DNA of 24,687 nucleotides from Verrucomicrobiota bacterium (GCA_023386835.1 JAEWIY010000060.1:1-24687); one strand, 5' to 3'; positions 17,165 through 24,687 are shown, counted from the first letter of the stretch. Notes: generated by a model from the sequence alone, not told the origin. Translations and numbers: made by a program.

Positions 17165-20100
17165 ATGATTCTCTCCGACGTCTCCATCAAACGGCCGGTC
17201 GTCGCGCTCGTGGCGTCGATCTTGATCATCCTGATCGGTCTGCTCAGCTTCGGGCGCCTCCCGGTTCGGGAGTATCCAAGCATCGATACACCGATCGTCT
17301 CGGTCGAAACCAGCTATCGCGGCGCCTCGGCCGAGGTGGTGGAGAGCAAGATTACCGAGCCGCTGGAAAAGGAGATCGCGTCGATCGATGGCATCCGGAC
17401 GCTGCGTTCGGAGTCGCGCGAGGAGTCGTCGAACATCACGATCGAGTTCACGCTGGACCGTGACGTCGACGAGGCGGCCAACGACGTGCGCGACCGCGTC
17501 AGCCGGGCGCGCGGCCGGCTGCCGGATGAGATCGAGGAACCGCGTATCAGCAAGGCGGATGCAGACTCGAGCCCCGTCATCACGCTCTCGTTCAATTCCG
17601 ACAAGTTCAGCCGTCTGGAGTTGGTGGAGCTGGTTGAGCGCATCGCCATCCAGCGCATTCAGACGATTCCGGGCGTCGGTTCGGTCAACGTCCGCGGCCC
17701 CCGTTACGCGATGCGTCTGTGGGTCGACAGCGACCGCCTCGCTGCCTACCAGCTGACCGTCACCGACGTGGAGAACGCGCTGCGGCAGCAGAACGTGGAG
17801 ATTCCGGGCGGACGCATTGAATCCACCGCGCGCGAATTCCCGGTGCGCATCGAGGGCCGCATGAACGAGGTCGCGGACTTCGAGAACCTCGTCCTCGCGA
17901 CGCGCGGCACGTATCAGGTGAAGTTTTCCGACGTCGGCCGCGTTGAGCTGGGTTCGGAAGACTATCGTTCCGAAACCTACTTTAAGGGCCGGCCAACCGT
18001 CGGCGTGCAGGTGCTGCGGCAATCCCAGGCCAACCTGCTCGATGTCGCGAACGGCGTGAAGGAGATGATCCCGCTGATCCAGGCGGACATGCCGGAGGGG
18101 ATCAACGTGGACGTCGGCTACGACAGTTCCGTCTTTGTGCAGCGCTCGGTCGACGAGGTCTACAAGACGCTCTGGGAGGCGTCGATCCTCGTTGTGCTGA
18201 TGATTTTCCTCTTCCTGCGGGACTGGCGTGCGACGCTGGTGCCGTTGGTCGCGATCCCGGTCTCGGTTGTCGGATCGTTCGCGATGATGAACGCGCTCGG
18301 GTTCACGATCAACATCCTGACCCTGCTGGCGCTCGTGCTCGCCGTGGGGCTGGTGGTCGACGACGCGATCGTGATGCTGGAGAATATCTATCGGCGGATC
18401 GAGGAAGGCGAAGCGCCGATCCCTGCGGCGATCTTCGGGGCCCGGCAGGTGGCGTTCGCGATCATCGCGACAACGCTGACGCTCGCAGCGGTCTTCCTGC
18501 CGGTGGCCTTCCAACGGGGGCAAACGGGCCGGCTGTTCTACGAGTTTGGCATCACGCTGGCGGTATCGGTGCTCGTTTCCGCATTCGTTGCGCTGACGCT
18601 GACGCCGATGCTTTGCTCGCGCGTGCTGCGGAGCAAGCGCGTGGCCGGGCACGTGCAGCACGGCTGGTTCTACGAAAAGACGGAGCCGTTCTTCGCCTGG
18701 CTGAATCGTGTATTTGCCGGCTCGCTACGCGGGGCGATGCGTTTCCAGCCGCTCGTGCTGCTGGGCGCATTCCTGTTCACCGTCGCGGGGTTTGCGCTCT
18801 ACGGCCGGCTGCAGCGGGAGCTGACGCCGCTGGAAGATCGCGGTGTTTTTATGGCGAACCTGATTTCGCCGATTGGAGCCACGCCCGAGTACCTGCGGAT
18901 CTACTCCTACGACATGGAGCAGATGATCCTCCAGATCCCGGAGATGGACCGGACCTTCCACCGAACGGGTGACGGCGGCCGTGCGTTTGTGTTCGCCACG
19001 CTGAAGCCGTGGGAGGAGCGGGATCGCAAGACGCAGGAAATCACCGCGCAACTGCGGCGGGATTTCGCCCGGACGATGACGGGTGGCCAAGCCTTCGCGA
19101 ACCCGGTGCGTCCCTTTGGCGGTCGCAGTCGTGGTGGTGGCAGCGGTGTGCAGATGGTTCTGCTCGGAAGCGATTTTGGTGAACTGCAGCAGTTGGGCGG
19201 ACAGTTTCTCATCGCGATGCGCGAGAGCGGCCAGTTCATCCAGCCGCGCGTCGATCCCTCGCCGAGCAAACCGCAGTTGGACGTGCGCATTGATCGTGCG
19301 AAGGCGGCGGACCTGAACATTCCGGTCAGCAGCATCGCATCGACGTTGGAATCGTTGCTCGGCGGACGCCGTGTGACGGAGTTTCAGCGCGGTAACCAGC
19401 AGTATTACGCGATTGTTCAGGTGGAGAACGAGCGCCGTGTGACGCCGAGCGATTTGGCGCGCCTCTATGTTCGCTCGGCGACCGGACAACTCGTGCAGCT
19501 GAGCAACGTGGTCAGCTGGTCCGAGAACACGGTGCCGGAGAGTTTCCCGCACTTTAACCGCCTGCGTGCCGTGACCGTTTCCGCGCAGATGGCGGAGGGG
19601 AAGACGATCGGAGACGGCGTCGAGTTCCTGCAGCAGTTCGCCAACCAGACGCTGCCGCCGGGTTATACGATCGCGTGGGACGGTGAGACGCGCGAGTTCG
19701 TCGAGAGCGGCAGCGACACACTGATGCTCTTCGGGTTGGCGCTGCTCTTCACGTTCCTGATCCTGGCTGCGCAGTTCGAGTCGTGGATCCACCCGATGAC
19801 GATCTTCAGCGGTGTGTTCATCGCGGTGGCGGGTGGTTTGGTGGTCCTTTACTGCACGCGGTACTGGGGACCGGCGATGACCGACAACCTCTTCTCGCGT
19901 TTCGGCCTGATCATGTTGATCGGTCTGGTGGCGAAGAACGGCATTTTGATCGTTGAGTTCGCCAACCAGCTTCAGGTGGAGCAGGGCAAGTCCGCTGCTG
20001 AGGCGGCCTTTGAGGCGGCGACGATTCGCTTCCGCCCGATCTTGATGACGTCGATCTCGACGATCCTCGGCGCGGTGCCGATCGCTTTTGCCAGCGGCGC

Positions 20101-20329
20101 GGGCGCGGAGACGCGCAATCCGATGGGCCTCGTGATCGTGGGCGGCCTGGCGCTCTCCACCGTCATCACGCTCTACGTCATCCCGATCATCTACCTGCTG
20201 ATGGATCGCCTTTGCATGCGTCTGACCGGAAACTCCAGTGCGCACGGCCTCAAGCGGGCCGAGGAGATCGGCCGCGAAGTCGAGGCGGGCCGCCGCGGCG
20301 CCCACGCCGAACCCGTCTTGGCGAAGTAA
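17165..20329 (+). CDS. RND multidrug efflux transporter permease, HAE1-type (AcrB/MexF-like)
   Basis: A proton-driven trimeric inner-membrane pump for hydrophobic and amphiphilic compounds. It is 1054 aa, full length for the family. The N-terminus MILSDVSIKRPV starts at TM1. The two acidic proton-relay residues Asp399-Asp400 are in GLVVDDAIVMLENI (TM4), and the partner Lys924 is in GLVAKNGILIVEFAN (TM10). Porter domains contain PGVGSVNVRG, and TM6 ends in the conserved LTLTPMLCSRVL. The DD pair marks the HAE1 drug family rather than the CzcA metal family. An Arg/Gly-rich insert (about 645-655) is seen in the second porter loop. No outer-membrane factor or TetR-type regulator is adjacent. Confidence 0.96.
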   Translation: MILSDVSIKRPVVALVASILIILIGLLSFGRLPVREYPSIDTPIVSVETSYRGASAEVVESKITEPLEKEIASIDGIRTLRSESREESSNITIEFTLDRDVDEAANDVRDRVSRARGRLPDEIEEPRISKADADSSPVITLSFNSDKFSRLELVELVERIAIQRIQTIPGVGSVNVRGPRYAMRLWVDSDRLAAYQLTVTDVENALRQQNVEIPGGRIESTAREFPVRIEGRMNEVADFENLVLATRGTYQVKFSDVGRVELGSEDYRSETYFKGRPTVGVQVLRQSQANLLDVANGVKEMIPLIQADMPEGINVDVGYDSSVFVQRSVDEVYKTLWEASILVVLMIFLFLRDWRATLVPLVAIPVSVVGSFAMMNALGFTINILTLLALVLAVGLVVDDAIVMLENIYRRIEEGEAPIPAAIFGARQVAFAIIATTLTLAAVFLPVAFQRGQTGRLFYEFGITLAVSVLVSAFVALTLTPMLCSRVLRSKRVAGHVQHGWFYEKTEPFFAWLNRVFAGSLRGAMRFQPLVLLGAFLFTVAGFALYGRLQRELTPLEDRGVFMANLISPIGATPEYLRIYSYDMEQMILQIPEMDRTFHRTGDGGRAFVFATLKPWEERDRKTQEITAQLRRDFARTMTGGQAFANPVRPFGGRSRGGGSGVQMVLLGSDFGELQQLGGQFLIAMRESGQFIQPRVDPSPSKPQLDVRIDRAKAADLNIPVSSIASTLESLLGGRRVTEFQRGNQQYYAIVQVENERRVTPSDLARLYVRSATGQLVQLSNVVSWSENTVPESFPHFNRLRAVTVSAQMAEGKTIGDGVEFLQQFANQTLPPGYTIAWDGETREFVESGSDTLMLFGLALLFTFLILAAQFESWIHPMTIFSGVFIAVAGGLVVLYCTRYWGPAMTDNLFSRFGLIMLIGLVAKNGILIVEFANQLQVEQGKSAAEAAFEAATIRFRPILMTSISTILGAVPIAFASGAGAETRNPMGLVIVGGLALSTVITLYVIPIIYLLMDRLCMRLTGNSSAHGLKRAEEIGREVEAGRRGAHAEPVLAK

Positions 20330-20339
20330 CGACACTCCC

Positions 20340-20366
20340 GGCTGAGGTCGCTACCCGGCCTCAGCC
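20340..20366 (+). terminator. hairpin terminator candidate after the RND operon
   Basis: An 8-bp stem GGCTGAGG/CCTCAGCC (20340-20347 with 20359-20366) has an 11-nt loop. It starts 11 bases after the pump stop codon and is followed by GCCTGATTT. The U run is weak, so the call rests on position and stem quality. Confidence 0.55.
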
Positions 20367-20382
20367 GCCTGATTTGCGCGTC

Positions 20383-20414
20383 GGCGGATGAATCCGCTCA
20401 CGCGTGTATCCGCC
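20383..20414. repeat. intergenic inverted repeat with two alternative arms
   Basis: GGCGGAT (20383-20389) can pair with ATCCGCC (20408-20414), or its inner part with TCCGC at 20393-20397 as a tight TGAA-loop hairpin. It resembles a REP-like palindrome. The surrounding GC-rich stretch up to 20518 contains no gene that I can support. Confidence 0.35.
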
Positions 20415-20518
20415 TCCCGGGCACATCGCGCGCGGGTTTCGCAAGGGCGCGTCGCGCGCCCGCACAATCGCGGCTTAACGCGACCGCGCCTTCGCGCAAC
20501 CAGCGAACGGATGCGTTC

Positions 20519-20630
20519 GCCCAAAGCTCCAAGCTTACCGCCCAGAGCCTAAAGCTTGAGGCTTAGCGCTTATCGCCTAAAGCCTGACGCCTAAAGCTTA
20601 AGGCGTAAAGCCTAACGCCTTAAACCTTGC
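20519..20630. repeat. degenerate 7-bp tandem repeat, consensus GCYTAAA, 16 units
   Basis: From 20519 to 20630 the sequence divides without gaps into sixteen heptamers. Fifteen of them start with GC, and the commonest are GCCTAAA, GCTTAAG, GCCTAAC and GCTTATC. The exact unit GCCTAAA occurs three times (20547, 20575, 20589). Phase is kept over 112 bases although individual units vary. The array is AT-richer than its surroundings. On the minus strand it starts inside the last codons and stop codon of typA (stop at 20620-20622), so it forms that gene's 3' untranslated region. Confidence 0.85.
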
Positions 20631-22440
20631 CGGCCCGCTCGGCCTTGCGGCGCTCGGTCGAGCTGAGGATCTTTTTCCGCAAGCGCAGGCTCTTCGGCGT
20701 CACTTCGACGTATTCGTCGGCGGCGATGTATTCGATCGCGCGTTCGAGCGAGAGCTTCGTGGCTGGCGTAAGTCCGGCGGCCACACCTTCACCCTGTGAA
20801 CGGAAGTTGGTCAGCTTCTTCTCGCGGACGGCATTCACCGGAATGTCTTCATTGCGCGGGTTTTCGCCGACGATCATGCCCTCGTACACCTGCTCGCCCG
20901 GGCCGACGAAGAGCTTTCCGCGTTCCTGCACCATCACGAGCGCGTAGGTGGTCGTTTCACCGGCTTCCGTCGCGATCAGCGTGCCCGTCAGGCGGGTCAG
21001 CACTTCACCGGCGTACGGGCCGTATTCCTTGAACAGGTGGCTCATCACGCCGCGGCCGCTGGTGGCGTTGACGACGTCGATTTCCATGCCGATCAAGCCG
21101 CGCGTCGTGATCGTCGCCTCGATCATGGTCGAGTGCGGCAGCTTCTCCATGTTCGTGAGCTGGCCCTTGCGGTTGGCCAGGTTCTGCATGATCGCACCGA
21201 CGCACTCGTCCGGCACTTCGATCCAGACGGTCTCGTACGGCTCGAGCCGCTGGCCGTTCTCGATTTTCTCGATGACGGTGGGACGGGAAACGAGCAGTTC
21301 GTAGCCCTCACGGCGCATCGTCTCAACGAGCACCGCGACCTGCATGGCGCCGCGGGCCTTCACGTTGAAGACGCCGGCCCGATCGCTGTCCTCGATGTAA
21401 ATTGAGACGTTGGTCTTCAACTCACGCATCAGCCGCTCGCGCAGCTGGCGGGAGGTGACGAGTTTGCCTTCCTGGCCGACGAGCGGACCGTCGTTGACGG
21501 CAAACTGCATCTCGAGGGTCGGCGGGTCGATCTGGGTGAACGGGAGCGGGTGTGCGTTCTCGTCGGCGCTGATTGTATCGCCAATGTCGATATCCTCGAA
21601 GCCGGAGAGGCCCACGATGTTGCCGGCGACGGCGGTCTGGTTCTCGTGCGTACCGAGGCCGCTGAACTCAAAAACCTTCGAGATCTTGGCCCGAACTTTC
21701 CGGCCCTCTTCCGCGTGGCGAAGCACCCACACCGGGTCACCCACCGTCACGTTGCCGCCCAAAATCTTGCCGACCGCGATTCGACCCACGTAGTCGCTCC
21801 AGTCGATGTTGGAAACCAGCATGTGGAAAGGCTGGTTCATCCGCGCAAAAGGCGGTGGAACGTGTTCCAGAATCGTCTCGAACAGCGGGGTCATGTCCTT
21901 CTTCTCGTCCTCGAGCTTGCGGACCATGTAACCGTCGCGGCCGGAGCCATACACCACGGGCGCGTCAAACTGTTCCTCGGTCGCATTGAGCTCCAGCAAA
22001 AGCTCCAGGACCTTGTCGTACATCTTCCGCGGATCGGCGTTCTCGCGGTCAATCTTGTTGATGACGATGACGACCTTCAGGCCGTGGGCCAGCGCCTTGC
22101 GCAGCACGAAGCGGGTCTGGGCCTGCGGGCCGTCGTAGGCGTCGACCAGCAGCAGTACGCCGTCCACCATCCGCAGGGCGCGCTCGACCTCGCCTCCGAA
22201 GTCCGCGTGACCGGGCGTGTCGACGATGTTGATCGTCTTGTCGCCCCAGTGCACCGACGTGTTCTTCGCCTTGATGGTAATGCCCTTCTCACGCTCCAGG
22301 TCCATGGAATCCATGGCGCGCTCTTCGACCTGCTGATTGGCCCGAAACACTCCGCCCGCCTTCAGCAACTTGTCGACGAGGGTGGTTTTGCCATGGTCGA
22401 CGTGGGCGATGATGGCGATATTACGGATGTTCTGGTTCAT
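20620..22440 (-). CDS. typA: ribosome-associated translational GTPase TypA/BipA
   Basis: A translation-factor-type GTPase that binds the 70S ribosome, with roles in 50S assembly and in stress and low-temperature growth. It is 606 aa from the ATG at 22440 (an in-frame GTG six bases upstream is possible), the usual length. G1 is AHVDHGKT (12-19), G3 DTPGHADF, and G4 NKID. The domain II region has a VGRIAVGKI barrel, and the TypA-specific C-terminal domain has SRPTVIEKIENGQRLEPYE, GLIGMEIDVVNATSGRGVM, and GEQVYEGMIVGENPR. Its 3' end overlaps the heptamer array. The gene follows the secreted hydrolase on the same strand with 191 bases between; that gap holds GC palindromes (for example around 22578-22592) but no gene. 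Confidence 0.97.
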   Translation of the reverse strand: MNQNIRNIAIIAHVDHGKTTLVDKLLKAGGVFRANQQVEERAMDSMDLEREKGITIKAKNTSVHWGDKTINIVDTPGHADFGGEVERALRMVDGVLLLVDAYDGPQAQTRFVLRKALAHGLKVVIVINKIDRENADPRKMYDKVLELLLELNATEEQFDAPVVYGSGRDGYMVRKLEDEKKDMTPLFETILEHVPPPFARMNQPFHMLVSNIDWSDYVGRIAVGKILGGNVTVGDPVWVLRHAEEGRKVRAKISKVFEFSGLGTHENQTAVAGNIVGLSGFEDIDIGDTISADENAHPLPFTQIDPPTLEMQFAVNDGPLVGQEGKLVTSRQLRERLMRELKTNVSIYIEDSDRAGVFNVKARGAMQVAVLVETMRREGYELLVSRPTVIEKIENGQRLEPYETVWIEVPDECVGAIMQNLANRKGQLTNMEKLPHSTMIEATITTRGLIGMEIDVVNATSGRGVMSHLFKEYGPYAGEVLTRLTGTLIATEAGETTTYALVMVQERGKLFVGPGEQVYEGMIVGENPRNEDIPVNAVREKKLTNFRSQGEGVAAGLTPATKLSLERAIEYIAADEYVEVTPKSLRLRKKILSSTERRKAERAGKV

Positions 22441-22631
22441 GGGCACGAGACGCTTGGCGGCGGAAAAAGGGTCCGAACGTGCGAAGCGCCTCCCGGGATG
22501 GCAAGGAGGAAGCTAGGCTCGGACGAAGAACGCCGGGCGGACAGCAAACCAGAAAAGCCCGCGCGCGGGAAGCCGTTGCGCGCCTCCGAGGCGCCCGTTT
22601 CGATGCGAGCCCTGAGCTGAGGCGAGACGGA

Positions 22632-23516
22632 TTAGTCGGCTTTCACAAAGCCGCGCTGCTTCAACCAGAAGACGCAATCGGCGGCCCACGGCGGCGCATC
22701 GGCGTCCGGGCGACCCAGACCGAGGCCGTGCCGGCCTTTTTCATAGATGTGCAGATCAAACGGCACACCCGCCCGGCGCAGCGCCCCGGCGAACAGGAGG
22801 GCGTTTTCAACCGGCACCGCCTGGTCCTCCCACGTGTGCCAGATGAAGCACGGTGGAGTGTCGGACGTGACCTGAGTCTCGTTGGAAAGGTGTTGGATCA
22901 GGTCGGGCGAAGGATTGTCACCGAGCAGGTGTCGACGGGAGCCGTCGTGGCGGAACTCGCCGAACGTGATCACCGGATAGCACAAGATGGCCAAGTCTGG
23001 ACGGGAGCTTTCGCGCTCGATGGGGTCGGCAGCGCCCGGCTTCCCGGCGTCGAAATGCGTGATCAGCGTCGACGCCAGGTGGCCACCGGCGCTGGAGCCG
23101 ATGATGCCAATGCGCTGCGGATCCAGACCATCGCGGCGGGCGAACGCGCGCACCATCCGGAGGGCGCGCGCGGCGTCCTCGAGCATGCGCGGGTGGCGGT
23201 AGCCGGTGGAGCCGAGCCGGTACTTGAGCACGTAACAGGCAATGCCCTGGTCGCGCAGCCACAGGGCATAACCTTCGCCCTCATGTGGCGCGAGGGCGGC
23301 GTAACCGCCGCCGGGCAGGATCAGCATGGAAGCGCCGCTCCGCTTTGAGGGCTCCGGCAGGTAGGCCGTCAGGTTGGGCTCGTGGCCGTCGCCAGTTCCC
23401 AGGGCGCCCGGGGCACCCGAGGGGTAGAGGGGAGTGGGGTCAGCTGCGGAAACGGGCAGGGACAGCATGAGCAGGAACAGGGTGAAACCAAAGACGCGGG
23501 GAAACACGGAGGACAT
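22632..23516 (-). CDS. secreted alpha/beta hydrolase, esterase/lipase type (BD-FAE/acetyl-xylan-esterase-like)
   Basis: A probable periplasmic or exported carboxylesterase of 294 aa. Residues 1-25 are a Sec signal peptide (FTLFLLMLSLPVSA, cleavage near A24/A25). The mature enzyme has the oxyanion loop LPGGGYAAL (67-75), the nucleophile Ser142 in GSSAGGHLAS, the acid Asp231 in HTWEDQAVP, and the base His263 in YEKGRHGLG. This arrangement matches the BD-FAE/acetyl xylan esterase-like members that often sit with plant polysaccharide enzymes. A role in deacetylating xylan or a similar substrate fits the xylanase at the other end of the window, but they are not clustered. The start ATG at 23516 gives the signal peptide directly. 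Confidence 0.9.
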   Translation of the reverse strand: MSSVFPRVFGFTLFLLMLSLPVSAADPTPLYPSGAPGALGTGDGHEPNLTAYLPEPSKRSGASMLILPGGGYAALAPHEGEGYALWLRDQGIACYVLKYRLGSTGYRHPRMLEDAARALRMVRAFARRDGLDPQRIGIIGSSAGGHLASTLITHFDAGKPGAADPIERESSRPDLAILCYPVITFGEFRHDGSRRHLLGDNPSPDLIQHLSNETQVTSDTPPCFIWHTWEDQAVPVENALLFAGALRRAGVPFDLHIYEKGRHGLGLGRPDADAPPWAADCVFWLKQRGFVKAD

Positions 23517-23799
23517 TGGGGCTAAGGTCGAGAGCGGATGGCAGGGAATGAGCCGAAAGTGGGCGTTCCGAAACCGTTCTGCTACAAAGCCGCAAGCCGC
23601 CTCGGCGGCAAGGTGCGATCCAGGAAAAGCGCACTCAGGCCCGTGCGCTCAGACGCTCGGGGAGGGGCGTGATGCGTGGAGCGCGTTGGCTCACACGAAG
23701 CGCAACCGTCGAAGGCAGGCCCGATCGTGGGTCCAGTCCCGTCGTCTGCGTTGAGCTGATTCGCCGGTCGGCAGGCGAGGGAGGACGCCGTCGCCTGGG
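23517..23799. other. intergenic region upstream of the hydrolase gene
   Basis: About 283 bases lie between the hydrolase start and the minus-strand terminator. Short open frames exist on both strands, but none has a credible composition, ribosome site or family similarity. It presumably holds the hydrolase promoter; I cannot place a -35/-10 pair with confidence. Confidence 0.5.
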
Positions 23800-23881
23800 A
23801 AAACAAAAAAGGCCCATGAAACCGAAGTTCCATGGGCCAAATTTGGGGGTTGGGCGTTCGCCACGCGCTCTTTCCCAGGCG
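23792..23881. repeat. 11-bp perfect inverted repeat flanking the terminator
   Basis: CGCCTGGGAAA (23792-23802) and its exact reverse complement TTTCCCAGGCG (23871-23881) lie symmetrically around the terminator hairpin at 23811-23838. The left copy overlaps the start of the A/T tract, so it is at or beyond the expected RNA 3' end; the right copy is within the transcribed part. Confidence 0.7.
23800..23838 (-). terminator. strong intrinsic terminator (UUCG loop) ending a minus-strand transcript
   Basis: On the minus strand a 12-bp stem (GGCCCATGGAAC with GTTTCATGGGCC, one G-U pair; plus coordinates 23811-23838) is closed by a UUCG tetraloop. TTTTTTGTTTT follows immediately (23810 down to 23800). 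The U tract is absent on the plus side. No protein gene ends upstream of it, so it marks the 3' end of a non-coding transcript. Confidence 0.93.
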
Positions 23882-24687
23882 TCTGCATTTGGCGCTCTCG
23901 CTTTCGCGGGCTGCAGACTCCCCGACGCCACTCCGCACGGCATGCGCGGCTTTCGATCTCATGGCGGGACCGCTCTGGCCGTTACCGGCCGGAGTTTATT
24001 GAGTGAGGCCTCTTTGCCCGGTTCGCCGATCCCCTGCCGGGGATCTGGGCGCCGAACAAGGTGCTGACACGGCTGCAAGTGCGCTTTCGCGTCGGCACCG
24101 ATACCACGGGGACGGCTCCAGCTTGTGGCCGGACGTTGGCCCCGTGCGACGGGTCTGACCTCTTACCTCTCAGGCTGCCTTCACCCTTGCAGTAGGGTGA
24201 CGCGTTTTTCGCGCCGCCCCGACTTTGAGATGGCGACAGGTTTTGCCAAACCCGCTCATCCCCCGCGGCCCGTGGCGGTTTCGCGCTCACACCCCGAGGG
24301 GGTGGAGCCTTCTGGCGGACAAGTCCGCCGCGCCTCCTGGTCGCGTGCTGGTGCTACCGTAGCAGCCGGAACCCTCTGGGGTCACGGTATCAGCACGGAG
24401 GTCGAAACTGCCTCCGCACCTGACTCGATTCGCTCGCGGTTTCTGTTTCGCGGCTCATCGCTCAGCTCCTGATCGTGTGACAACTGGAACGGGCACGACC
24501 CCGTCCAGAGGAGCTGGTGACATATGCCTCCATCCGCGATCACTCGTACGATAGAGGGGGACCGCCGAACCAGCTTCGACGACCCTTTCCCCGGTTGCCC
24601 GGGCGTATCCCAGCCTTCGCTTTTGACGGGTTTTTCAGGCCGTCATGCGCTTGGCTGTTCTATCAAGGAACGGGGTCGATCCTGGTT
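23839..24687 (-). ncRNA. candidate large structured non-coding RNA, 3' part (5' end beyond right edge)
   Basis: No convincing protein gene lies in these 849 bases, which end at a textbook minus-strand terminator. Stems seen (plus coordinates): 23881-23887/23912-23918; 23977-23981/23986-23990; 24021-24025/24053-24057 enclosing 24028-24034/24039-24045; 24060-24068/24091-24099; 24141-24145/24149-24153; 24181-24187/24194-24200; 24239-24243/24248-24252; 24290-24295/24299-24304; 24314-24319/24324-24329; 24352-24356/24360-24364; 24396-24401/24411-24416; 24484-24493/24500-24508; 24512-24518/24569-24575; 24590-24594/24599-24603; 24611-24615/24653-24657 enclosing 24624-24629/24640-24645. On the minus strand the loops include GUAA (23982-23985), GAAA (23902-23905 and 24085-24088), GCAA (24595-24598) and CUUG (24320-24323), which are stable tetraloops only in that orientation. 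I see no rRNA, tmRNA, RNase P or SRP consensus. A known large RNA class or a group II intron part is possible. Confidence 0.6.

Noticed and set aside
16574..18661. 695-codon open frame on the minus strand under the adaptor and pump genes
   Set aside because: It is antisense to two full-length, motif-complete efflux genes; the translation is His/Arg/Asp-rich low complexity.
17165..20329. CzcA-type heavy-metal RND pump
   Set aside because: The Asp-Asp pair in TM4 (399-400) and the overall sequence fit the HAE1 drug-efflux family rather than heavy-metal pumps.
20519..20630. CRISPR array
   Set aside because: The repeat unit is 7 bases, contiguous and degenerate, with no spacers and no cas genes nearby.
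24125..24472. 115-codon plus-strand frame near the right end
   Set aside because: It has no ribosome site and no family similarity, overlaps many stems, and is opposite to the direction set by the terminator and tetraloops.
23839..24687. 16S/23S/5S rRNA, tmRNA, RNase P RNA or SRP RNA
   Set aside because: I searched by eye for the conserved blocks (16S start, GAGGAAAGTCCG of RNase P, tmRNA T-arm and CCA end, 5S and SRP cores) and found none; a covariance-model search is needed to be certain.
23839..24687. Complete group II intron
   Set aside because: I could not find a domain V-like 34-nt hairpin (AGC ... GTTC) or a reverse-transcriptase frame, so I did not call it, although a partial or unusual intron is not excluded.

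Overview
The window is about 24.7 kb of high-GC bacterial chromosome, densely coded on both strands. It carries mostly housekeeping genes with a few accessory pieces. The gene set suggests a Gram-negative-type bacterium: a lipoprotein periplasmic adaptor with an HAE1-type RND pump, Lgt, and an L,D-transpeptidase. A DUF5069 gene, a multi-CBM GH10 xylanase and a degenerate heptamer array point to Verrucomicrobiota, perhaps an Opitutales/Opitutaceae relative. That taxonomic guess is inference; there is no rRNA gene in the window to test it.

Layout, left to right. 1-2745 (minus): a secreted multidomain GH10 xylanase that runs off the left edge. 3155-6310 (plus): a P1B-4-like metal-transport ATPase, then the C-terminal half of a DUF885 peptidase-like protein with no N-terminal half. 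6309-8180 (minus): a three-gene set (L,D-transpeptidase, an unrecognised membrane-anchored protein, DUF5069) closed by a good terminator. 8182-9246 (plus): asd, whose start is one base from the transpeptidase start. 9402-9478: tRNA-Val(UAC), followed by a cluster of hairpins. 9634-11232: ilvN and ilvC. 11367-12227: hemC, preceded by two successive terminator-like hairpins. 12260-14273 (minus): lgt (TTG start) and a DUF21/CBS-pair protein. 14399-15955 (plus): gcvT and gcvH without gcvP. 16040-20329 (plus): adaptor and RND pump without an outer-membrane channel. 20519-20630: a degenerate 7-bp tandem repeat that runs into the typA stop codon. 20620-22440 (minus): typA. 22632-23516 (minus): a secreted alpha/beta hydrolase.

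The right end (about 23.8-24.7 kb) is the most unusual part. It has no convincing protein gene, but the minus strand shows many hairpins, several with GNRA, UUCG or CUUG tetraloops, and ends in a textbook intrinsic terminator at 23800-23838. I read it as the 3' part, at least about 850 nt, of a large structured non-coding RNA whose 5' end lies beyond the window. I could not match it to rRNA, tmRNA, RNase P RNA or SRP RNA by eye. A known large RNA class or a group II intron remnant is not excluded.

Functional links. Asd makes the precursor of meso-diaminopimelate, and the neighbouring L,D-transpeptidase family cross-links peptidoglycan through that residue. GcvT and GcvH are two of the subunits of the glycine cleavage system. 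IlvN and IlvC serve the first two steps of branched-chain amino acid synthesis. The xylanase and the hydrolase could both act on plant polysaccharide, but they lie about 20 kb apart.
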